Below are positions 58,430 through 64,000 of a stretch of 64,000 nucleotides of DNA, piece by piece (position 1 is the first letter of the stretch; each line of letters opens with the position of its first letter). A program made the translations under genes and the position numbers. Under the pieces are notes generated by a model. It searched no databases. It was not told the DNA's origin and saw only the letters and a program-made list of their open reading frames with translations. The stretch covers positions 124,001 through 188,000 of the forward strand of contig DBIA01000021.1 in the NCBI GenBank assembly GCA_002296525.1. Direction: 5' to 3'. This DNA comes from Candidatus Neomicrothrix sp. UBA814. Its GTDB lineage: Bacteria; Actinomycetota; Acidimicrobiia; Acidimicrobiales; Poriferisodalaceae.

Positions 58430-60061
58430 TTACTCGTAGGATGCTTCAAGCCACCATTGACTATTTTCGACAACGCACAGGTGAGCTGTTCCATCAGCGA
58501 ATAAAAATTGGAACCTCGCTTGTCTAGTTTTTCTACTGGAGTCCCACCATCTTTCTTCGAGGAACCAAGGACCTCCCCAGGCAATGATCGAATGGGAACC
58601 AAAACTTTTACTCCAAACTTGAGATGGGATTCCTTCTAACCGACCACGTCCCGTGACTCGAACACAACAGCCTTGGTCGTCGGTTACTTCTAGTTCTTGG
58701 GCTTGGTTCAAAACAACTGCAGGTAATGGAGCTGAAAGTCGACCCGGCCATGGCGCCATTGAAGACTCGGGTAAATCAATGGGGCGATCAGGGTCAAATG
58801 TCATAGCTGACAACGGAATCCGTTGTTCAACGTCAGACAATCGCCGACCTCCCTCATGCTGAACAACAGTCACGGCATTAGGTCCGAGGATTCCTTGGAT
58901 ACGAGTTAAAGACCGGATAACACGTTCGTCACTTGCTGTCTCTTTGTCCCAAAATCCCATTTGGTGACCATCGTCAGGTATGACTTCGTCAGCTACTAAC
59001 CGAACCAAAGTTAATGGTCCGGTGGGGGCAGCTTCCGAGCGAAACCATCCTTCAAGTTGCCAGCGAACTCGATCGGTTATATCAGCTGGGGTGAATTGAT
59101 GTTCATGACGCCACAGCCGGCTGGAAACTTCGCCATGGTCTGATTCCACTTCTATCAAGATCCCGGCGCACACCAGGCCTTCACTAAAGAGTTGCTGGCA
59201 CATGCCATGAGCTAAGGCTTTAGCGGAAAACACGACCGTTTCTAGATGATCAGCAGGAGGATGAATTTCGCTTTCTTCAGACACGACACTAGAAGTGGTT
59301 TGCAAAATTGGAGTTCTACCATCCATCCCTCGCGATAAGCGGTGCGCTAGTGAGCCCGAAGTGCCGAATCGAGCGTATAGATCTTCTTTAGGAAGAGCAG
59401 CAACATCTCCTAGAGTTTCTAAACCGAGGCGTTGAAACACGCCAACGAGGTCATCAGCACCCGACAACGGCGAATCTCCATTAGCTAGAGCATCAACTGG
59501 GAAGGGGGTGAGAAACTCAGCGTTAGTAGCTGATGGAACGATTTGAATACAGGAATCACTCGGAGCAACAGCTGCCAAAGACGCTGCAAATCGGCTATCA
59601 GCTATTCCAACCCTCGGCTGGATAGCAGGAAGCAATCCCCTGACACCGATCATTGTCGATAAAGCTTCGGAAACTCGATCTACAACTGCCTGTGCAAGAG
59701 CCTGATCGCCGCCGAAGTAACGGCACGGGCCTCGAGTCAGGAAAGAACATTGACCACCAGTCGTGATTTCCAGTCTCGGAGTTACCGACTCAAGAACCAC
59801 AGCGAGAGAGACAAATTTGGTGGTGTTACGCTCCTCATCATCAACGATGATTTCCAGCTCGGGACAGAGCGACTGAGCCTCTCGACGACGGATCCCTAAC
59901 TTAATTCCGTGGTTAGCTGCTCCAGGCGTTGCATCAATAACTCGGTTGTTATCCAAAACAACGGCTGGGGTATCACAGCTAACCCCCGCGGCAATAGTCC
60001 TCCAATGAGGAATAACCAGAAATAATGTTCGAGTATCCGCCAAACTACGTGGAGGGTTCAC
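58430..60061 (-). CDS. imuB: ImuB, inactive Y-family polymerase-like mutasome protein
   Basis: 543 residues with Y-family fold, but where active polymerases carry D-x-D the start reads FLVIPHWRTIAAG, and the S-x-D-E motif is replaced by VTPRLEITTGG, so it should be catalytically dead, as known for mycobacterial ImuB. QMGFW at 367-371 is a beta-clamp-binding motif (like QLPLW). The C-terminal ~150 residues are the hub for DnaE2/ImuA contacts in relatives. GTG directly abuts the imuA stop (TAGGTG), so it is translated from the LexA-controlled imuA promoter. Confidence 0.93.
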   Translation of the reverse strand: MNPPRSLADTRTLFLVIPHWRTIAAGVSCDTPAVVLDNNRVIDATPGAANHGIKLGIRRREAQSLCPELEIIVDDEERNTTKFVSLAVVLESVTPRLEITTGGQCSFLTRGPCRYFGGDQALAQAVVDRVSEALSTMIGVRGLLPAIQPRVGIADSRFAASLAAVAPSDSCIQIVPSATNAEFLTPFPVDALANGDSPLSGADDLVGVFQRLGLETLGDVAALPKEDLYARFGTSGSLAHRLSRGMDGRTPILQTTSSVVSEESEIHPPADHLETVVFSAKALAHGMCQQLFSEGLVCAGILIEVESDHGEVSSRLWRHEHQFTPADITDRVRWQLEGWFRSEAAPTGPLTLVRLVADEVIPDDGHQMGFWDKETASDERVIRSLTRIQGILGPNAVTVVQHEGGRRLSDVEQRIPLSAMTFDPDRPIDLPESSMAPWPGRLSAPLPAVVLNQAQELEVTDDQGCCVRVTGRGRLEGIPSQVWSKSFGSHSIIAWGGPWFLEERWWDSSRKTRQARFQFLFADGTAHLCVVENSQWWLEASYE

Positions 60062-60820
60062 CTAACTAGCCCAAGGAATCTGTTCATCCAGGTCGGCCCA
60101 AATTTTTTGTTCCCCACGAGAGCAGGATTCTGACTTGCCTATCCGTTCGTTGTCTTGATCCTGCTTCACAACACTCAAATGACCTTGACTATCAGGAAGC
60201 CACAAAAGTTGTCGGTGATGGCTGGATTCGCCATTTCGGTTAACTAGCTCTATCTCTACTTTACGAGAAGCCAACTGACCGTGACCACGTTGTAGGCCTG
60301 TCCACTCGGTTCGATTAATTCTGAGGCGAAGACTCGGCTGTAAATTACAACGGCTGGCATCACCAATGGTGATGATCGAGGTGCCCCGTTCACGCATCCT
60401 CGCTGCAATTTTTCGGCCATGATTTGCTCGCATTTTGATATCAGGCCCAACCAAAATAAGGTCCACCGCTCCCATCAACGCATATAGAACTTCTGCTGCT
60501 TGGTTTTTCGGCCAATCAACGAATGCCCACCTTTGGAATTGCGCTCCTAGGTCAACTGCTGCTGATGAACCCAATTCTGGTAGCCCCACAGCCGCCACCC
60601 ATCTGTTAGAGCTAGTTACGCCGACCGTTAGGGCAACAGCCAAACTGACCGCTGCTGTTCCTTCAACTTCAACAGTGGATCCTTGTTGTAATCCTGCCCC
60701 AAGAAACAAACCAGCTAATGCATCTACCACCGGCAAAGTTCGATCCTGGGCGAGCACAACCGGAGTAGAACCCTGACGCAAATCGTCTGTCAACGAAACG
60801 GCGGTTGATGCTTTTGGCAT
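60062..60820 (-). CDS. imuA: ImuA (ImuA'), RecA-like mutasome protein
   Basis: 252 residues with the short RecA-like layout of actinobacterial ImuA'. LAGLFLGAGLQQGSTVEVEG is the degenerate P-loop region (TVEVEGTAAVS lacks a proper GKT), then WVAAVGLPELGSSAAVDLG, LYALMGAVDLILVGP and RERGTSIITIGDASRC. The protein needs ImuB and DnaE2 for damage-induced mutagenesis. Leaderless ATG with TAAAGT 6 bases upstream, and a LexA box beginning 3 bases above that. No other gene lies between it and imuB. Confidence 0.9.
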   Translation of the reverse strand: MPKASTAVSLTDDLRQGSTPVVLAQDRTLPVVDALAGLFLGAGLQQGSTVEVEGTAAVSLAVALTVGVTSSNRWVAAVGLPELGSSAAVDLGAQFQRWAFVDWPKNQAAEVLYALMGAVDLILVGPDIKMRANHGRKIAARMRERGTSIITIGDASRCNLQPSLRLRINRTEWTGLQRGHGQLASRKVEIELVNRNGESSHHRQLLWLPDSQGHLSVVKQDQDNERIGKSESCSRGEQKIWADLDEQIPWAS

Positions 60821-60826
60821 CCCGCA

Positions 60827-60832
60827 ACTTTA
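60827..60832 (-). promoter_or_regulatory. Candidate leaderless -10 element (TAAAGT) of imuA-imuB
   Basis: On the minus strand TAAAGT ends 6 bases before the imuA ATG and lies 2 bases from the LexA palindrome, so LexA would sit over the -35/spacer region. Confidence 0.6.
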
Positions 60833-60834
60833 AC

Positions 60835-60848
60835 CGAACATATGTTCG
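60835..60848. promoter_or_regulatory. LexA (SOS) box of imuA-imuB
   Basis: Perfect 14-base palindrome CGAACATATGTTCG (GAAC-N4-GTTC), 14 bases upstream of the imuA ATG. The 12-base core is identical to that at dnaE2. It is between the imuA start and the stop of the upstream Nfu-like gene, so it serves imuA-imuB only. Confidence 0.9.
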
Positions 60849-60879
60849 ATTAAAACTTCGATCCGGTTGACTTATCTAT

Positions 60880-61173
60880 TTATGTTTCATAATGGGCAAA
60901 CAAGCCAACGATGATGTCAGCGATGCCTTCAGAGGTAAACCCCTTAGCTAAATCGACTGTTGCGACATTGCCATGCACGTGCAAATAATCGATTCCACCT
61001 CGGGCGAACAGGCGCGCAGCAAGTACATCTGCTGGGTCCTCCTCGCTCAATGAATCTGCCGCACTGCGGTAGTAACGGTGACCCATACCCGTCAAAGGAC
61101 GATTGGTTTCAAACCGTATTGTTCCCGGACTAGTGGGAGATGTTTTTTCGGCAACTCGGACAGGTTGACCCAT
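60880..61173 (-). CDS. Nfu N-terminal-domain-like small protein
   Basis: 97 residues. TIRFETNRPLTGMGHRYYRS, then DPADVLAARLFARGGIDYLHVH and GNVATVDLAKGFTSEGIADI fit the Nfu N-terminal domain (LAxxLFxxxGVxxV, then a strand and a helix). The iron-sulfur-binding C-terminal NifU domain is missing, so it cannot scaffold a cluster alone. It might be an adaptor in Fe-S assembly. Position upstream of imuA on the same strand but outside the LexA promoter. Start is ATG with TAATCT 8 bases upstream. Confidence 0.62.
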   Translation of the reverse strand: MGQPVRVAEKTSPTSPGTIRFETNRPLTGMGHRYYRSAADSLSEEDPADVLAARLFARGGIDYLHVHGNVATVDLAKGFTSEGIADIIVGLFAHYET

Positions 61174-61248
61174 GAGTAAGAAGATTAGTCGTGTTACGGG
61201 GTAGTTTGAGAATATATTTGCTACTTCTAACTGTCCCGGAGGTCCCTA

Positions 61249-62511
61249 ATGCCTGAGATGACTGAAGAACAATTTACGACAGAGGCTTCTGCCTTTCTCA
61301 CAGCCAACGCCTCACGCAAAGCCGAACAGAAGGCTTTTGTGTGGGGGGAAGGCCCAGACAATGCTGCTCTGTTCGAGGAAGTAGACCGCGAACAAGAACA
61401 ACTCGACCTTGCCGCAGCGAAAGAATGGCGAGCCCAAAAGTTTGATGCGGGTTTCGGTTGGATTTCAGGGCCAACGGAGTTTGGGGGTGGTGGTCACCCT
61501 CGTCGCTATGAACGAATCTGGGCAAATTTAGAAAGCCAGTATGACGTTCCTGACAGCGGCTTTTTTGGCATTGGGCTGGGAATGGTCGCTCCGACCATTC
61601 TCGCTCACGGGAATCCTGAAGTGGTAGCGGATCTACTACCCAAGATGTACCGAGCTGATTTGGTTTCTTGCCAGTTGTTCTCCGAACCGGGAGCTGGATC
61701 AGATTTGGCTAGCTTGCAAATGAGGGCCGACCGCGATGGTGATGAGTGGATTCTGAATGGTCAGAAAGTTTGGACCTCTGGGGCTCACTACAGCGATGTT
61801 GGTGAAGTGATCGCTCGATCAGATTTTGATTTACCAAAACACCAAGGACTAACAGGTTTCGTAGTTGATATGCATGCCCCAGGTGTGGAGGTCAAACCTC
61901 TGCGCCAAATGACCGGTGGCGCAAATTTCAACGAAGTTTTCTTCAGTGATGTACGTATTCCAGATAGTCACCGTTTGGGCGAGGTCAATCAGGGCTGGAG
62001 TGTGGCGTTGACCACACTCATGAATGAACGTGCATCGATTGGCTCAGGCAGCGGCGGCGGTGGCGGTAGCTACACAAAGCTAAGTGCCATGTTGCGACAC
62101 TTTGGGCTCGACAACGATTCGCTAAGCCGTCAACAGCTAATGAACATTTTCACCTATGGCAAAGTTCTTGGGTGGTCTAACCAACGAAGCTTGGATGCTC
62201 TTAAAGCCGGAAAGACTCCGGGTCCGGAAATGTCGTTGTCCAAAATGGGATTGACGCGACAGATGCAGGCAACGTGTGATTTTGTATCCGACGTTTTAGA
62301 AGCGCGACTAGTTGCTGACACAGGCGAGTGGGGAACCTTCTCATGGGCAGGTTTCGTCCTAGGTCAGCCAGCAATGCGGATAGCTGGCGGTTCGGATGAA
62401 GTAATGAGAAATATCGTCGGCGAGCGAGTACTCGGACTTCCCAAGGAGCCGGGTATCGACACCACTAGTCCTTTTAAGGAACTCAAGGTTGGAACCCAAC
62501 GAAACGGGTAG
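61249..62511 (+). CDS. Acyl-CoA dehydrogenase family protein (FadE type)
   Basis: 420 residues: GFGWISGPTEFGGGGHPRRYE, VSCQLFSEPGAGSDLAS (FAD-binding), WILNGQKVWTSGAHYSDVG, GLTGFVVDMHAPGVEVKPLR and a C-terminal IAGGSDEVMRNIVGERVLGL. A Gly/Ser-rich loop (SIGSGSGGGGGSYTKL) after LTTLMNERA interrupts the helical domain. GGAGG lies 6 bases before the ATG. These long FadE types in actinobacteria often act on steroid or branched side chains, but the substrate is not shown. Divergent from the Nfu-like gene. Confidence 0.87.
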   Translation: MPEMTEEQFTTEASAFLTANASRKAEQKAFVWGEGPDNAALFEEVDREQEQLDLAAAKEWRAQKFDAGFGWISGPTEFGGGGHPRRYERIWANLESQYDVPDSGFFGIGLGMVAPTILAHGNPEVVADLLPKMYRADLVSCQLFSEPGAGSDLASLQMRADRDGDEWILNGQKVWTSGAHYSDVGEVIARSDFDLPKHQGLTGFVVDMHAPGVEVKPLRQMTGGANFNEVFFSDVRIPDSHRLGEVNQGWSVALTTLMNERASIGSGSGGGGGSYTKLSAMLRHFGLDNDSLSRQQLMNIFTYGKVLGWSNQRSLDALKAGKTPGPEMSLSKMGLTRQMQATCDFVSDVLEARLVADTGEWGTFSWAGFVLGQPAMRIAGGSDEVMRNIVGERVLGLPKEPGIDTTSPFKELKVGTQRNG

Positions 62512-62536
62512 TTGAGAACTAGCCGTTCTGAATAAC

Positions 62537-63361
62537 CTATGAATTGTGAGCGGTTGCAATCCAAGCTGCCCCAGGAAGCTGCACCACTCCGTCGATCTCG
62601 TATGGCGCAAGGGCGTCTTCAATAGTCCGCAGGACATCCTCGCTCGGTACCTGTCCTGTGGACTCTGCGACCGCTTTCACCGGTCCAAATTCGTATGCGT
62701 GCAATGCTGCCTCTCGCAATCCCACTCTCCCCCCGACAGCAACTTCGGTCCTATAGGGGCAGATGTCGATTCCGCTCCAGCCTGCCTGATGCAAAATTTG
62801 CGTGACGTGTTCAGGGTCAGCAAAAGAGAAAGGGTCCGGTGCGTCGGGGGCGCGCGGAGGCATTTCTACCAGCGTCATTGCAGCTCGGTTCGGCACCGTG
62901 ATCCAAGGATTTTTCTCAGGTCCTTGCCAGCACACAAAGCTCAGCTTTGCTTTGTTCGATGCTGCACTTCGAAGATTTTCAAACGCCGCAATAGGGTTCC
63001 CAAAAAACATGACTCCAAATCGTGAGTAAATGAAGTCATAGGGACCGCCGAGCGGAGTTATTTGAGCGTCGGCCTCTACAAAATCGGCTCGGCCTTCACT
63101 TCGCGAGCGAGCAACCTTGAGTAGCGCCGCGCTGATGTCGACACCGACTACGCTCCCGTTGCCTACCCGCTGTTGAAGTTGGAGAGTGGTGTGTCCACAA
63201 CCACAGCCCACATCAAGCACATGTGATTGGCTGATCTCTCCGAGGGCTTCCATAGCAGCGATACCGAAAGATTCGAGTTGTATATCCATTTGCGCTTGAT
63301 GATCGACCCATGCGTGACGCGTTTGCCAATACTTACGTTGAGCTTCGTTTGCGATACTCAT
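62537..63361 (-). CDS. Class I SAM-dependent methyltransferase
   Basis: 274 residues: MSIANEAQRKYWQTRHAWVD start; HVLDVGCGCGHTTLQLQQRV (SAM motif I), VVGVDISAALLKVARSR (motif II), ADFVEADAQITPLGGPYDFI (motif III) and YSRFGVMFFGNPIAAFENLR. This fits the UbiE/Methyltransf_11 type acting on small molecules. Start ATG overlaps the RNase HII stop by 4 bases, so they are coupled. The frame is open 20 codons further upstream into rnhB, which was rejected. Confidence 0.85.
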   Translation of the reverse strand: MSIANEAQRKYWQTRHAWVDHQAQMDIQLESFGIAAMEALGEISQSHVLDVGCGCGHTTLQLQQRVGNGSVVGVDISAALLKVARSRSEGRADFVEADAQITPLGGPYDFIYSRFGVMFFGNPIAAFENLRSAASNKAKLSFVCWQGPEKNPWITVPNRAAMTLVEMPPRAPDAPDPFSFADPEHVTQILHQAGWSGIDICPYRTEVAVGGRVGLREAALHAYEFGPVKAVAESTGQVPSEDVLRTIEDALAPYEIDGVVQLPGAAWIATAHNS

Positions 63362-63972
63362 GCCGCAAACAGATTTCCCTGATTCGCCCGAAAGCGGTCG
63401 ATACGTCGATGGTGCGTCCACACGAGTTCATCCATGAATGACCAGCTCTTCCGATGAATAACGCACGGCCCATACCCGGCTAAGGCAGTGAGGTGCTGCG
63501 GGGCGGGATACCCCTTGTTGTTTTCGAACATGTAAGCCGGAAAATCTGCTGCGGCGGCAGCCATGAGCCTGTCTCGGGTGACTTTGGCCATGATCGATGC
63601 TGCTGCTATCGAGAGACAGCTCTGGTCCCCTTTTGTGATCGTGGTGCTCGGCACCCAGTCGACGTAGTCCCAATTTCCATCAACTAAAACTCTGTCGGGT
63701 TCAAGGGTCAGCATTTCAAGTGCTCGGCGAGTAGCAAGCCGTTGCGCATCAGACATGCCCAACTCGTCGCATTCTCGAGCAGAAGCATGGCCAACAGACC
63801 AATCTTCAGCCCATTCCCCAATTTTGTCGTAGAGCTTTTCTCTTCTGCCCGATGTAAGCATCTTGGAGTCTCTAATACCCTTTACTCTTCCTGAGCGCGG
63901 AAGAACAACCGCCCCTACGGTTAGTGGGCCTGCCCACGCTCCCTTGCCAACCTCATCGACACCAACCACCAC
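63358..63972 (-). CDS. rnhB: Ribonuclease HII
   Basis: 204 residues: VVGVDEVGKGAWAGPLTVGAVVL (the DEVGKG active-site motif), IRDSKMLTSGRREKL, RVLVDGNWDYVDW, IAAASIMAKVTRDRLM and ENNKGYPAPQHLTAL. It removes RNA from RNA-DNA hybrids and misincorporated ribonucleotides. The GTG at 63972 has AAGG 7 bases upstream; however the frame stays open to the window edge, so a start outside the window is possible. Its stop overlaps the methyltransferase start. Confidence 0.93.
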   Translation of the reverse strand: MVVGVDEVGKGAWAGPLTVGAVVLPRSGRVKGIRDSKMLTSGRREKLYDKIGEWAEDWSVGHASARECDELGMSDAQRLATRRALEMLTLEPDRVLVDGNWDYVDWVPSTTITKGDQSCLSIAAASIMAKVTRDRLMAAAAADFPAYMFENNKGYPAPQHLTALAGYGPCVIHRKSWSFMDELVWTHHRRIDRFRANQGNLFAA

Positions 63973-64000
63973 CGATTCGCCTTGGCTCCAGCAGTACTGC

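Noticed and set aside
1..64000. CRISPR arrays, insertion sequences, phage genes, tRNA and rRNA
   Set aside because: None were found on reading both strands; the window looks like ordinary chromosome.

Overview
The window looks like chromosomal DNA from a free-living, mycothiol-using actinobacterium. The best guess is a marine Acidimicrobiia-like lineage of moderate GC; this is inferred from gene content, not from a ribosomal marker. Pointers are an actinobacterial-type DapD and CysQ, NucS in place of MutS/MutL, a mycothiol S-conjugate amidase (Mca), a mycothiol-dependent maleylpyruvate isomerase-type protein, three luciferase-like (probably F420-dependent) oxidoreductases, a VanW cell-wall protein, and an ImuA/ImuB/DnaE2 mutasome behind LexA boxes of the actinobacterial GAAC-N4-GTTC type. 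No rRNA, tRNA, CRISPR array, insertion sequence or phage gene was found. Genes are tightly packed, with many 4-base start/stop overlaps and overlapping convergent ends.

Layout. 1-1.5 kb: amino-acid ABC transporter (binding protein, hairpin, permease running off the left edge). 1.7-11.3 kb: CysQ, a crotonase, an orphan phosphohistidine-swivel protein, a CoA-transferase, YaaA, a metallo-beta-lactamase-fold hydrolase, NucS, and a hydratase plus SDR pair. 11.4-16.8 kb: VanW, geranylgeranyl-reductase-like flavoprotein, pantothenate kinase, HIT protein, crotonase. 16.8-24.7 kb: HAD, MoxR ATPase/VWA pair, CaiB, serine hydrolase, methionine aminopeptidase, two LysM lipoproteins, PAP2 phosphatase. 25-35 kb: F420-type oxidoreductases, Mug glycosylase, MsrA, a two-subunit MaoC hydratase, GST, SDR, nitronate monooxygenase, DapD. 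35.2-43.5 kb: an acyl-CoA operon (amidohydrolase, GIY-YIG-like protein, acyl-CoA dehydrogenase, CaiB) followed by crotonase, oxidoreductase and thiolase. 43.5-48.1 kb: SCP2-like, Mca, PhoU/RCK_C protein, SLC41/MgtE transporter, TlpA lipoprotein. 48.1-64 kb: thioesterase, a glutamate-dehydrogenase-fold pseudoenzyme, DnaE2, amidase, HAD, FAH hydrolase, coiled-coil M15 peptidase, ImuB-ImuA, acyl-CoA dehydrogenase, methyltransferase, RNase HII.

The dominant theme is acyl-CoA catabolism (four crotonases, two acyl-CoA dehydrogenases, two CaiB proteins, one thiolase, three MaoC-type proteins, SDRs, SCP2). The second theme is genome maintenance: NucS, Mug, RNase HII, and the LexA-controlled mutasome, which here is split into dnaE2 and imuA-imuB loci about 7 kb apart.

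The most interesting signals are: (1) an SLC41/MgtE-like transporter next to a PhoU-RCK_C protein, both internally duplicated, with a three-codon fMet-Pro-Pro reading frame ending 4 bases before the transporter start; (2) a glutamate/leucine-dehydrogenase-fold protein in which both catalytic lysines appear to be replaced; (3) perfect LexA palindromes at the two mutasome loci; (4) a recurrent TANNNT-N6/7-start arrangement pointing to widespread leaderless transcription, which also helped choose several start codons.
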